NCBI GenBank assembly: GCA_044222195.1
Contig: JBGANS010000008.1
Coordinates: forward strand, 1-64,000
DNA: 64,000 nucleotides
DNA from: JAHBXE01 sp044222195
Lineage (GTDB): Bacteria > Planctomycetota > Phycisphaerae > Phycisphaerales > UBA1924
Reading direction: 5' to 3'
Numbering within the stretch: position 1 is the first letter of the stretch; each line of letters opens with the position of its first letter. A program made the translations under genes and the position numbers. Below the pieces are notes generated by a model that worked only from the letters and a program-made list of their open reading frames with translations, was not told the origin of the DNA and ran no database searches. This document shows, in pieces, positions 27,740-36,569 of this stretch.

Positions 27740-27853
27740 GTTCTCTGCCTCCCAAAGGGCCGACGGATCTCCATGGAGAACGGAAAACGCGGGCGGCGCG
27801 CCAAGTTCTTTCAGAGAGTCCCTGCGGCCCGGGTATCAGATAGACTGTGAGCT

Positions 27854-28252
27854 GTGTCAATCTCACACGTTCCTTTTCCCGCTGCCGTCGGGCTTGTGGC
27901 CGCCGGTGGTGCTGTGGGGTCAGCAACCCGGTACATGATCAACACCGCCGCCGCGACAGTGGACGCTCGTATACCCCTGGGGACCCTGGCGGCCAACCTC
28001 CTGGGGTGCATGCTGGCGGGCGTGCTTCTGGCGTATGTCGTTCAGCGAGACCAACCGTCACCCCACCTGCGCCTGCTGCTTGCCACGGGCTTCCTGGGTG
28101 GACTCACCACTTTTTCCGCGTTCGGGTTCGAGACGGTGCAGATGTTCCAACGGGGCCTCTCGATGGCCGCGTTGATCAACATCTTCGCCAACGTGACGTT
28201 GAGCCTTGGCGCGGTCTTCGCCGGATACGGCGCGGCACGCATGATCGCGTAG
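27854..28252 (+). CDS. fluC: Fluoride ion channel Fluc/CrcB
   Basis: Exports fluoride through a dimeric four-helix membrane channel. The 132-residue frame starts with GTG (SISHVPFPAAVG). Key family motifs are GGAVGSATRYMIN in helix 1, GTLAANLLGC with the conserved Asn, and GFLGGLTTFSAFGFE carrying the sodium-site and the phenylalanine track. Four membrane segments are evident. I looked for a fluoride riboswitch upstream and saw none. The LOG-family gene starts 15 nt after the stop and is probably co-transcribed. Confidence 0.93.
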   Translation: MSISHVPFPAAVGLVAAGGAVGSATRYMINTAAATVDARIPLGTLAANLLGCMLAGVLLAYVVQRDQPSPHLRLLLATGFLGGLTTFSAFGFETVQMFQRGLSMAALINIFANVTLSLGAVFAGYGAARMIA

Positions 28253-28267
28253 CCCACAACCTTCCTC

Positions 28268-29098
28268 GTGATCTCTCCGGAGCCCGTCGTGACCGATGAT
28301 CAATACCTTCACCACGTCAAGGGACCCCGCTGGGGCAAGTCCACCCGCAACGCCGAAGAACTGACGTTTCTCGAGGGCCCTCGCCGGCGGATCACGGAGC
28401 TCTTCAGGGCCATCCGCATCTTCGCGGAGTTCATCAAGGGCTTTCGCGCCCTGCACTTTGTCGGTCCGTGCGTGACGGTCTTTGGATCGGCCCGGTTCAA
28501 GGAGGACAACCCGCATTACCAGCTCGCCCGCCGGATGGGAGCGGAAATCGCGAAGCTTGGATTCACCGTGATGACGGGGGGCGGCCCCGGGATCATGGAG
28601 GCCGCCAACCGCGGCGCTCGCGACGCGGGGGGCCCGTCCATCGGGTGCAACATCGTGCTGCCCATGGAGCAGAAGCCCAACCCCTACCTCGACCGATTCG
28701 TCGAGTTCAAGTACTTCTTCGTGCGCAAGGTCATGCTCGTGAAGTACTCGTACGCGTTTGTCGTTCTTCCGGGTGGGTTTGGCACGCTCGATGAAATGTT
28801 CGAAGCGCTGACGCTGATCCAGACGGGCAAGATCGAGAACTTCCCGGTCGTGCTCATGGGGGTGGACTATTGGGCGCCGCTGATGGCGTTCATGAGGGAA
28901 CGTCTCATCGCGGAAGGGACCGTTGACGCAGACGACATCGACCTCATCCGCCTCACCGACTCGGTCGAAGAGGCTTCGGCCATCATCGCCGCGTGCGGGC
29001 TTGAGAAGGTCCGGAAGATGCAGGCCCAGCGCCCCACTCCGCAACCGTTTCTGGGCGAGAGACCGGCGCCCAAGACGGGGCCTGCCCGGGCGCCGTGA
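28268..29098 (+). CDS. LOG-family (TIGR00730-type) Rossmann-fold protein
   Basis: The 276-residue protein starts with GTG 28268. It has the LOG/lysine-decarboxylase-like signature: VMTGGGPGIMEAANRGA, then VVLPGGFGTLDEMFEAL, the PGGxGTxxE motif. Characterised relatives hydrolyse nucleoside 5'-monophosphates to base and ribose phosphate (the cytokinin-activating LOG reaction). The long N-terminal part (residues 1-70) places it in the larger bacterial subgroup. It follows fluC closely. A shorter paralogue is at 57620-58204. Confidence 0.88.
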   Translation: MISPEPVVTDDQYLHHVKGPRWGKSTRNAEELTFLEGPRRRITELFRAIRIFAEFIKGFRALHFVGPCVTVFGSARFKEDNPHYQLARRMGAEIAKLGFTVMTGGGPGIMEAANRGARDAGGPSIGCNIVLPMEQKPNPYLDRFVEFKYFFVRKVMLVKYSYAFVVLPGGFGTLDEMFEALTLIQTGKIENFPVVLMGVDYWAPLMAFMRERLIAEGTVDADDIDLIRLTDSVEEASAIIAACGLEKVRKMQAQRPTPQPFLGERPAPKTGPARAP

Positions 29099-29118
29099 GC
29101 GGCCCGCTCCGTGTTTGC

Positions 29119-30093
29119 TTACACCTTGACGCTGCCAACAAGCTGTGAGATCGTCGCTGCGCTGTGCGAGCGAACCCACTTCGCCAGCCCCTGAACAACA
29201 CGGCGGGGACTGGTCGGATCGACGAAGAGCGCCGTTCCCATTTCCACCGCGGTCGCACCAACGAGAATGAACTCCGCGGCATCCTCCCAAGTCATCACGC
29301 CGCCGATGCCGATGATCGGCACCCCGCCCGACGAGGCGTCCTTCGCCGCCTTTCGGTACACATCGTGCACGAGCTTCACCGCCGCCGGGTGCACGGCGGG
29401 GCCGGAGAGCCCGCCCGTCACGTTGGCCAGGCGCGGCAGGCGCGTCGCCACATCCACCGCCATGGCGGGAATCGTGTTTGCCAGGCACAGGCCGTCTGCC
29501 CCGGGTCGCCGGTTCGGTCCGCCCGGGTTGCCCTTCCCGTCGATGGCCGCTCGCGCGATATCGATGATCGATGCGCCGGGAGCGCCAACCACAATCGGGC
29601 TGAGCTTCACGAACAGTCGTTTCTCGGAGAGCACCGCTCTGACGGCCCCGACCAGCTCCCGCAGGGCCACGGGATCCACGCCGAACTCCGTCCCACCGTG
29701 CACGTTGGGGCAACTGACGTTGAGTTCCACGGCGGGCATCGCCTCGATCCGATTCATCGCGGCGGCGACCCGGACGTAGTCCTCGATCGAGAACCCGGCG
29801 ATCGAGCCGATCACGGTCGTCTTGGAGTTCGCGACCTTCGGCGCTTCGACGCGCATGAACTCATCGATACCGATGTTCGCGAGGCCGATGGCGTTGAGCA
29901 TGCCCGCGCGGGACTCGATGATCCGCCACGTGTTGTTGCCTTCCCGGGGCAAGGCCGTGATCGACTTGGTCACGACCGCGCCGACGAGAGACAGGTCCAT
30001 GGCCCCGGCGATTTCGTCGATATATCCCGCCGTGCCCGCCGCGAGAATCACGGGGTTTCGCAGCGGGATCCCGGCCAGGTCGATCGCCAGCAT
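29119..30093 (-). CDS. pyrD: Dihydroorotate dehydrogenase (class 1 type)
   Basis: Oxidises dihydroorotate to orotate in pyrimidine synthesis. The 324-residue protein starts MLAIDLAGIPLRNPVILAAG, typical for the class 1B catalytic subunit. ELNVSCPNVHGG carries the catalytic Cys, SPIVVGA and IPIIGIGGVMTWEDAAEFI are the FMN phosphate regions. Class 1B enzymes work with an iron-sulfur partner PyrK, which is not adjacent. An upstream GTG (30111) could add six residues, and neither start has a clear ribosome-binding site. It follows the CPBP protease gene by 32 nt on the same strand. Confidence 0.92.
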   Translation of the reverse strand: MLAIDLAGIPLRNPVILAAGTAGYIDEIAGAMDLSLVGAVVTKSITALPREGNNTWRIIESRAGMLNAIGLANIGIDEFMRVEAPKVANSKTTVIGSIAGFSIEDYVRVAAAMNRIEAMPAVELNVSCPNVHGGTEFGVDPVALRELVGAVRAVLSEKRLFVKLSPIVVGAPGASIIDIARAAIDGKGNPGGPNRRPGADGLCLANTIPAMAVDVATRLPRLANVTGGLSGPAVHPAAVKLVHDVYRKAAKDASSGGVPIIGIGGVMTWEDAAEFILVGATAVEMGTALFVDPTSPRRVVQGLAKWVRSHSAATISQLVGSVKV

Positions 30094-30125
30094 CGATGAG
30101 GGTTCAGGCACGGCCAAGAGTAGAC

Positions 30126-31574
30126 CTATCCGCCGATCGCGTTCGCGATGGCGAGGGACATGGCCTCGATGGATCCGTTGTGGAGCGCGTGGGCGACCAT
30201 GGGGGCGATGAGCGAGCCTCGCCACTCGCGGAGGAGCGCGAACACGACTCCGGCGGCGCCGACCTGGATCATGCCGAGGGGGGAGTACGGGTGGACGATG
30301 CCGAACGCGATGCTCGACAGCGCGATGGCGAGCCCGATGCCCAGCCGCTCGCGCAACCAACCGTACAGGAAGCCGCGGAAGACGGTTTCCTCGATGAGGG
30401 GCGCCCACACCACCGACCCGATGACGGAGAGGAAGACGAGCAAACCGCTGTCGCTGGGCGGCGCCTGGAACATGGGATGCCCTTCGGGGCTTCCCTCGAC
30501 GCTGGCCGAGCCGAAGATCCTGGACAGGGACTCGATGGCTTCGCTGAGCCCGATGGTGATGGGCATCACGCCGACGAAGGCCATGACACCGACGAAGATC
30601 TCAGCGGACACAAATCGGCCGAGGTGAAGGCCGACCGTTTGAGCAAACTCGTTCCTGGGCACCCCGCGCAGCAGCGGCCAGGCCGGAACGATCATGAGCA
30701 CCCAGATCGCCAGTTCTGACGCGGCCGTCGCCTCGAGAGACCCCTCCGCGCCGAGGCCGAAGGGCACCAGCGACAAACCCAGAATCACGACAAAGCCGGC
30801 GCAGAAGAGCACAAACGCCTGCAGGTTTTCATCCGGCACCGGGGTCTCAAACTGGCCCTGGCTCCGGAGTTCTTCGTTCGCCCGGATCAGCACGACGAGT
30901 GCGAGGATGCCAACGAGGAAGAGGGCGACTTGCGCCCAGTGGAGACGCTTGTACGTGCGGAGGATCCGCTCTCGCCCGCCGACGGCGCTTCTCCGGAAGG
31001 AATCGGTGATGGGCCTGCCGTACGCGAGGGCGAGGTCGGCGAACCATCCGTGTCGGTCCATGAGCGATGCCTGCACCTCCTGGCTGAGCTTGTCGGCGCC
31101 TTTCTCGTACATCACGCGGAACCACTCGGCATCGGACGCCAGGGGCGAACCTGGATCGAGTTCGCGCTGGAGGGCGACAATCCTGGCCAGGGCGTCTTCC
31201 TTGCCCACCACTTCGCCGGCGACGATAGCGAGGCGAAGCCGCTCCGCCCGGGTTACCGCCAGCGGAACCAGGTATTCGTTGAAATCGCGAGTCAACTCCT
31301 CCTTGTCCTCCTCCGGCAGGTTCACCGGGCGCAGCTTGACCAGGGCCTTGGCCTCCATCGCGAACTCGCTGTACTGCCCGCCCTCAACATCCTCGCTCTT
31401 GACCACCGACGCCGGAGCTTCCTTCATCGTTGTTCGAGAAAGGTCGCCGCGGAACCACTGCATGAAGATCACCATCACCACCGCGAGCAGGCCGAACGCC
31501 AGCCACAGGCGAGCCGAGGCCTTTGTTCCTTCTCGCCGCGGCGGCCCGCCCCCGATGTATTCGACTTCATGCAT
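30126..31574 (-). CDS. CPBP-family intramembrane metalloprotease, large form
   Basis: The 482-residue membrane protein has the CPBP (Abi/Rce1-like) core in its last 150 residues: EETVFRGFLYGWLRERLG with the EExxxR motif, then FGIVHPYSP and VAHALHN supplying the second and third metal motifs. The N-terminal half contains one early membrane segment (WLAFGLLAVVMVIFMQWF) and a long hydrophilic domain of about 250 residues, unusual for the family. Membership in prenyl-endopeptidase or immunity-type proteases is known; the substrate is not predictable. It is divergent from the TPR-YggX gene and upstream of pyrD. Confidence 0.88.
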   Translation of the reverse strand: MHEVEYIGGGPPRREGTKASARLWLAFGLLAVVMVIFMQWFRGDLSRTTMKEAPASVVKSEDVEGGQYSEFAMEAKALVKLRPVNLPEEDKEELTRDFNEYLVPLAVTRAERLRLAIVAGEVVGKEDALARIVALQRELDPGSPLASDAEWFRVMYEKGADKLSQEVQASLMDRHGWFADLALAYGRPITDSFRRSAVGGRERILRTYKRLHWAQVALFLVGILALVVLIRANEELRSQGQFETPVPDENLQAFVLFCAGFVVILGLSLVPFGLGAEGSLEATAASELAIWVLMIVPAWPLLRGVPRNEFAQTVGLHLGRFVSAEIFVGVMAFVGVMPITIGLSEAIESLSRIFGSASVEGSPEGHPMFQAPPSDSGLLVFLSVIGSVVWAPLIEETVFRGFLYGWLRERLGIGLAIALSSIAFGIVHPYSPLGMIQVGAAGVVFALLREWRGSLIAPMVAHALHNGSIEAMSLAIANAIGG

Positions 31575-31663
31575 GGCGGGCCTGCTCGCTCAACAAGGCG
31601 GGACGCGGGTTGGTCGCCGCGACCCATGCACCACGGCCCTGCCCTCGGTACCTATCCTCTCGC

Positions 31664-32305
31664 ATGGACATGCAACAGCGTATCGCGCAGTTCGAAAACA
31701 TGGTCAAGGCCGACCCCGATAACGACATGGCCCACTTCTCCCTCGGCGGGGCCTACGCCGCCGTGAACCGGTACCTTGAGGCCGCGGAGAGCTACAAACG
31801 CTGCATCGCCCTGAACAGGGACATGTCCAAAGCCTACCAACTCGCGGGCGATGCCTACATCAAGGCGGGCGAGATGGATGACGCCGGGCAGATTCTCACG
31901 GAGGGGTTCAAGATCGCCGCGGCCAAGGGGGACCGTCTTCCCCAGAAGGCCATGGGCGACCTCCTCAAGCAGATCGGCAAACCGGTGCCGGACGTCAAGG
32001 TGCCGCTCTCGGGCGGCCGGGCGGCGCCGCCGGGGTCGTTCACGTGCCAGCGCACCGGCCGCGCGGGCACAAAGATGAGCCGACCACCTTTCAAGGGCCC
32101 TGTCGGTGAGTGGATCGCCGCGAACATTTCCAAGGAGACGTTCGACGAGTGGATCGCGCAGGGTACCAAGGTCATCAACGAACTCCGGCTCGACCTTTCC
32201 CGCGACGAGGATGAGGCGACCTACGACGCCCACATGCGTGAGTACCTCGGCATTGACGATGAGCTGCACGCGAAACTGACAGGGCAGCAGCCGGCAAAGG
32301 GATAG
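31664..32305 (+). CDS. TPR domain fused to YggX-type Fe(II)-trafficking protein
   Basis: The 213-residue protein starts MDMQQRIAQFENMVKADPDN. Residues 1-105 form about three TPR helix pairs (AHFSLGGAYAAVNRYLEAAE, KAYQLAGDAYIKAGEMDDAG). Residues 125-208 match the YggX/iron-trafficking family: FTCQRTGRAGTKM with the conserved Cys, GEWIAANISKETFDEWIAQG, TKVINELRLDL and a final Leu-Gly-rich helix. YggX helps protect or repair iron-sulfur clusters under oxidative stress and is usually a stand-alone protein of about 90 residues. The fusion suggests docking to a partner through the TPR. Confidence 0.85.
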   Translation: MDMQQRIAQFENMVKADPDNDMAHFSLGGAYAAVNRYLEAAESYKRCIALNRDMSKAYQLAGDAYIKAGEMDDAGQILTEGFKIAAAKGDRLPQKAMGDLLKQIGKPVPDVKVPLSGGRAAPPGSFTCQRTGRAGTKMSRPPFKGPVGEWIAANISKETFDEWIAQGTKVINELRLDLSRDEDEATYDAHMREYLGIDDELHAKLTGQQPAKG

Positions 32306-32662
32306 TTGAACACTCCCGCCACACGACACGGCCACACGCGGACACTGCTGGCGATCCTGCTGCCGCTACCGATCATTCCGGTCGTCGCCGGCTACCTCAT
32401 CCTCGGTCCGCACAACGGTGCGACCAGGATCCTGATGGCCCCCGGAATGGTGGCCTTCCCGTTGATCGTGGGGAAACTCGTTCACCCGCACGCGCTGTTC
32501 TTCACGGCGGCCTTGTTCTGGTACTGCGCCGCCGCGGCTCTGCTGCACGCGTTCATTGTCCCGCGTTCCGCGGGGCGACGCACCTTCTTCTGGGTTTTCA
32601 TCGGGTTCAGCGGCGCCGTGGCCTACACCGCGTGGCGCTTCAGCGGATGGAATCCGGACTGA
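32306..32662 (+). CDS. Small predicted membrane protein
   Basis: Unrecognised. The 118-residue frame begins with TTG immediately after the stop of the TPR-YggX gene. Four hydrophobic stretches are visible: LLAILLPLPIIPVVAGYLIL, MAPGMVAFPLIVGKLV, ALFFTAALFWYCAAAALLHA and FFWVFIGFSGAVAYTAW. The abutting position suggests co-translation with the upstream gene, but no function can be inferred. Confidence 0.6.
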   Translation: MNTPATRHGHTRTLLAILLPLPIIPVVAGYLILGPHNGATRILMAPGMVAFPLIVGKLVHPHALFFTAALFWYCAAAALLHAFIVPRSAGRRTFFWVFIGFSGAVAYTAWRFSGWNPD

Positions 32663-32682
32663 TGCGGCCGAGGACTCTGCCG

Positions 32683-33666
32683 TCAGCCGAGCAACCCGCG
32701 CTTCCTCAAGTACCCGAGCAACAGCCCCGCCACATCCGTGTCTGATTTGACCATCACGTGCGACATGTCTCTAGCGGCGCACGCCTTTCGCACGCCTTCA
32801 ATGTGCGCCGCCACCCGCCGCTTGTACCGCTTGAGAAGCGCACCGGACACCGTGACCTCCGCCGCGAGGCCCGTCTCTGCATCGGTGAGCCGCAGGTCGC
32901 CGATCACGCTTCCGCCGGCCTCGTGTTCGGGCTCCAGTTCACCGGGCGAAAGGACCTGCAGACAGTGCACCTCGAACGCGCCGCCTCCGCCGCTCGCGAG
33001 ATAGTTCAGCCCATCGCGGACATCCTCGCGCACCAGGAAGTCGGAGAGCAGCACCATCACACCCTTGCCGCGGCGTGACAGGGCCAGCGCCCGCAGCGCC
33101 GCGTTGAAGCCGCCGCCGCCGGGTGCGGCCCCGCGCGCGAACTGGCTTTCGGGGGGCCACACATTCTCGAGCACGAACTCGGCGACTGTCTTGAGCCCTC
33201 GCCTCCCTCGTACCGGCGTCAGCTGCTGGACGGACTTGCGGCCCGGAGCCCCGATGATGCTCACGACGACACGGTCCTGGTTCACCAGGCCCACGTACGC
33301 GAGCGCCACGGCGACTTTCTGGGCAAACACCAGTTTCGACGGCGAGCCCGCATCCATGGAAGCGCTCGCATCAATCACCAGGTGCAGCGCGAGGTCCTCT
33401 TCCTCGCGGAAGAGCTTGATGAAGAAGCGGTCCAAGCGGGCGTACACGTTCCAGTCGATGTGCCGGAGGTCGTCACCTGCGATGTAGTTCCGGAAGTCGT
33501 CAAACTCGACGGAGGCGCCGCGCTTCTTTGAGCGCCGCTCGCCGGGGAGCTTGCCGGCGAAGACCTTGCGCGAGAGGATATCCAGGCGATCAAGGCGCGG
33601 CAGCAACTCCGCTCCGAGCAGCTCTTCCATCGTCCTTGGTCGGGGTGTCGATGCGGGTGCGAGCAC
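32683..33666 (-). CDS. DUF58 / von Willebrand-like protein
   Basis: The 327-residue protein has the DUF58 signature FRNYIAGDDLRHIDWNVYAR followed by LVIDASASMD, a MIDAS-like DxSxS motif. DUF58 genes usually sit beside a MoxR ATPase and vWA/BatA genes and are thought to form a metal-chelatase-like complex. No MoxR gene is present in this neighbourhood. A second Met at residue 13 (33630) is an alternative start. There is no signal peptide or membrane segment. Confidence 0.87.
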   Translation of the reverse strand: MLAPASTPRPRTMEELLGAELLPRLDRLDILSRKVFAGKLPGERRSKKRGASVEFDDFRNYIAGDDLRHIDWNVYARLDRFFIKLFREEEDLALHLVIDASASMDAGSPSKLVFAQKVAVALAYVGLVNQDRVVVSIIGAPGRKSVQQLTPVRGRRGLKTVAEFVLENVWPPESQFARGAAPGGGGFNAALRALALSRRGKGVMVLLSDFLVREDVRDGLNYLASGGGGAFEVHCLQVLSPGELEPEHEAGGSVIGDLRLTDAETGLAAEVTVSGALLKRYKRRVAAHIEGVRKACAARDMSHVMVKSDTDVAGLLLGYLRKRGLLG

Positions 33667-33749
33667 GGGGGACTGTACGGACCGTGTGCGAGGCTCGCTG
33701 GCCGCGAAGTCGATGTTGAATCAGAGCCCCTTGTTGCGTGCGCGACGTG

Positions 33750-34520
33750 TCAGCGAACCTTCCGGACATTCTCGGCGGGCTTGCCGTCGGCGTATTCCCA
33801 GACGGTGACGAGCACTCGCTGGCGGCCCCACTTCAGGGCTTCTTCGTGGGTCGGGAAGAGCAGGTCCAGCCGGTCGCCCTTGATCGCGCCGCCGCAATCG
33901 AGCACGGGCACGATCGACTCGGTGTCGTATCCCGGAACGGAGATCATCGAGCCGTAGGGCAGCACCGTCGGATCCGCCGCGACCAGTTTCATGGCGTTGG
34001 TCGTGACCGAGTGCATGGTGGCCGTCAGGCCGTCGGCCGAATCTCCGCAGGAGCGTTCATCGGGGGAGTAGCCGGTGACCGTCATCCAGATGGTTCGAGC
34101 CGGGCGGGCCGGACGGGCGTTGAACCAACGCACGTTGGAATCGGACTCGATCGTCGAGGCCGGTTCCTTCGCGACCTTTGCCAGCACCGTGGCGGGCAGA
34201 ACTTCCAGCCCCGCTCTGACGGATGCGGGAACGGACGCGGCACCCGTCCGCCCTTCGACTTCCACCACGTTCCCGCGGATCGCCGGGCCGCGGGTGTGCG
34301 ACCAATCGGCGATATCCAGGCGGGGCGACTGCTCGAAGACATCCACGGGGTCGGCCGATTCGGGTTCGACGAGCGCGACTTCATCGACCGCCACCATCGG
34401 CGGGATCTCGGTCCGCGTCAGCAACAGTCCGACCGCCACGCTCACCGCCGCGCCCGCGCCGAACGACAGCACAGGCATCAGCCACGCCCGACGGGCCACC
34501 GCATCTTGACTTGTAGCCAC
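33750..34520 (-). CDS. 3D-domain (MltA/RlpA-like double-psi barrel) protein
   Basis: The 256-residue protein has an N-terminal membrane anchor (AWLMPVLSFGAGAAVSVAVG) and a linker. Its C-terminal 3D domain starts with MTVTGYSPDERSCGDSADGL. The three-Asp core is visible in PVLDCGGAIKGDRLDLLFPT. The 3D domain is shared with lytic transglycosylase MltA and resuscitation-type wall enzymes, so a peptidoglycan-acting role in the periplasm is likely. It is a single-gene unit transcribed toward DUF58. Confidence 0.82.
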   Translation of the reverse strand: MATSQDAVARRAWLMPVLSFGAGAAVSVAVGLLLTRTEIPPMVAVDEVALVEPESADPVDVFEQSPRLDIADWSHTRGPAIRGNVVEVEGRTGAASVPASVRAGLEVLPATVLAKVAKEPASTIESDSNVRWFNARPARPARTIWMTVTGYSPDERSCGDSADGLTATMHSVTTNAMKLVAADPTVLPYGSMISVPGYDTESIVPVLDCGGAIKGDRLDLLFPTHEEALKWGRQRVLVTVWEYADGKPAENVRKVR

Positions 34521-34894
34521 TGTGTGGCTCCACCTTCGGCGAGCGCTTCACCCACCGAGGGCCCACCACGGCCCTCGTCGCATCTTCGTCTTCCTTGACG
34601 CGTCGTGGGATCGACTCCCCCGCCGGAACTTGGGCAAAGATACCTCAAACCGCTTCGGCTGCCCACTTTTGATCTGGCGGTTAGATGGAGTGGGGTGGAT
34701 GTGTGACGTCTGTTCGGTCGCACATCCGCATCTGAATGTCAGGATTGGACTTACAACTCTGCCGCTCCGGCAGTCGAATCGGGCTTGAACCCCCTGAAAC
34801 CGCCATTAGTTACGCCGGAACCAAGGGCTGGCTGGCCCGGCACGTGCAAGGGTTCTCAAACGTTGCATGATGAGCCGACAGGGGGTTTTCCCGT
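34521..34894. other. Divergent intergenic region
   Basis: The 374-nt region separates the 3D-domain gene (minus) from htpX (plus). It is less GC-rich in its central part (34640-34830). No convincing promoter pair, repeat or RNA was recognised. Confidence 0.4.
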
Positions 34895-35728
34895 ATGACT
34901 GCATTCTCAAACAACGTGAAGACGGCGGTGCTCCTAGGCGGGCTCACCGGGCTCTTTGGAATTGCCGGGGCGGCGATGGGCCAGCAGTTCATCATCCCCG
35001 CGCTCACGATCGCGGTGGTCATGAACTTCGGCGTCTGGTTTTTCTCGGACAAGATCGCGCTCGCCACGATGCGGGCTCGCGAGGTTGACGCTCAGACGGG
35101 CGGCGACTTCTACCGCCTGATCGACGACCTCCGTCAACGGGCCGGGCTGCCGATGCCGCGCGTCTACATCTGCCCGCAGGAAGCGCCCAACGCCTTTGCG
35201 ACGGGACGCTCCCCTTCCAAGGCGGCGGTCGCCGTGACCGAGGGCGCGTTGCGACTCTTGAGCCGCGAGGAACTGGCCGGCGTCATGGCCCACGAACTTG
35301 CCCACGTCAAGAACCGCGACACGCTGACGTCGGCGATCGCGGCAACCATCAGCGGCGTTCTGGCGACGCTGGCCCATTGGGCGCTGTACTTTGGCGGATC
35401 CAACCGGCGAGATGCGAATCCGTTGGTGGCGATTCTGACGGTGATCCTGGCCGCGGTCGGGGCCGCGTTGATCAAGGCCGCGATCAGCCGCTCGCGCGAG
35501 TTCGTGGCGGACCATGACGGAGCGGTGATCGCGGGCTCTCCGGTCGGTCTGGCCTCGGCCCTGAACAAGCTGGAGACCTATGGACGGCAGATTCCTCTGC
35601 GCACCGCGAACCCCGCGATGAACAACATGTTCATTATCGAGCCGTTCATCGGCGATTCTCTGGTGAGGATCTTCGCTTCGCACCCGCCGACGGAGGCACG
35701 CATCGCGGCGCTCATGCGGATGCGGTAA
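34895..35728 (+). CDS. htpX: M48-family membrane zinc protease HtpX
   Basis: A quality-control protease of the inner membrane. The 277-residue protein has two N-terminal membrane segments (TAVLLGGLTGLFGIAGAAMG and IIPALTIAVVMNFGVWFF). The catalytic HELAHVKNRDTL is at about residues 132-143, followed by two more hydrophobic segments, and the third zinc ligand region is SREFVADHDGA. The end reads FASHPPTEARIAAL, as in HtpX. Its last 17 nt overlap the convergent plsC gene. Confidence 0.94.
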   Translation: MTAFSNNVKTAVLLGGLTGLFGIAGAAMGQQFIIPALTIAVVMNFGVWFFSDKIALATMRAREVDAQTGGDFYRLIDDLRQRAGLPMPRVYICPQEAPNAFATGRSPSKAAVAVTEGALRLLSREELAGVMAHELAHVKNRDTLTSAIAATISGVLATLAHWALYFGGSNRRDANPLVAILTVILAAVGAALIKAAISRSREFVADHDGAVIAGSPVGLASALNKLETYGRQIPLRTANPAMNNMFIIEPFIGDSLVRIFASHPPTEARIAALMRMR

Positions 35729-36473
35729 CGGCCGGCGTGGCGGGGTGCCCGAGGACGCCAGAATCTCCGGCGCCGGTCGCCGGAAACCGACCGTTGGTCT
35801 GTCGCCGCAGAATCCGGCGGAGGCCGATTCTCAACCGCTGCGTTTCGGATTCAAGCCGGCGGAGCGCGGCATCGGCGCCGTCTTTCATCAGGTCATCGTG
35901 GGCGATCGGCTTGCCGTAGGACACGGCAATCCGCTTGCCCCATAGGAAGGGCCACTTCCTCTGGCGTGGCCAGGCATCGAAGCAGCCCTCGACGGCGACG
36001 GGTACGACCGGGCACCTCGAGCGCTTGACGAGCACGGCGATCCCGCGCTTGAACTCCATCATTGAGCCGTCGAATGTCCGGGTGCCTTCCGGGAAGATCA
36101 GCACCGCGCGTCCCGATTCGAGCCGCCTCAGAATCTCCTTGATCGCCGCGGTGTCGCCACCCTGCTCGCGGATCGGGAGGGAGTTGAACTGCGTGAGCAG
36201 CCAGGCCAGGACGCGGCTGTCAAAGAGCCCCATTCGGGCGATGTAGTCCAGGTGCCGATGGCTGATGCCAACCCCGATGGCCGGCGGGTCGAGATACGAC
36301 TGGTGATTGGCAACCAGAAGCACGGCACCCGACGCGGGCAGGCGCTTCGATCCGTAGGCCCGGAACCTGTACAAGAGCGTGAACAGGATGACCATCACGT
36401 TCCGCGCGAAGGCGTATGACAGCATCGCCGAGAGCGGCGTTCCGGGTCTTTTCTTACGGAACCAGTTCAGCAT
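35712..36473 (-). CDS. plsC: 1-acyl-sn-glycerol-3-phosphate acyltransferase
   Basis: Adds the second acyl chain in phospholipid synthesis. The 253-residue protein has one N-terminal membrane segment and the acyltransferase blocks: block I NHQSYLDPPAIG (HX4D), block III FPEGTRTFDGS, and block IV CPVVPVAVEG. The C-terminal 40 residues are a variable basic tail. It lies downstream of cmk in the same orientation (96 nt gap), a common order in which both are followed by a translation gene; here the unit ends with plsC. It ends inside htpX on the opposite strand. Confidence 0.92.
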   Translation of the reverse strand: MLNWFRKKRPGTPLSAMLSYAFARNVMVILFTLLYRFRAYGSKRLPASGAVLLVANHQSYLDPPAIGVGISHRHLDYIARMGLFDSRVLAWLLTQFNSLPIREQGGDTAAIKEILRRLESGRAVLIFPEGTRTFDGSMMEFKRGIAVLVKRSRCPVVPVAVEGCFDAWPRQRKWPFLWGKRIAVSYGKPIAHDDLMKDGADAALRRLESETQRLRIGLRRILRRQTNGRFPATGAGDSGVLGHPATPAVTASA

Positions 36474-36569
36474 CCCCGCCGGTTCCTTGACGGAAGCAAG
36501 TTAGTACCAACAACGGTGACAAATATACGGCATCCGCACCCAACTGGGAGCAGTCAAAACGCCCTGTTT

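Noticed and set aside
27740..27853. Fluoride riboswitch before fluC
   Set aside because: The conserved pseudoknot motifs of that riboswitch are not visible in the 114-nt gap.
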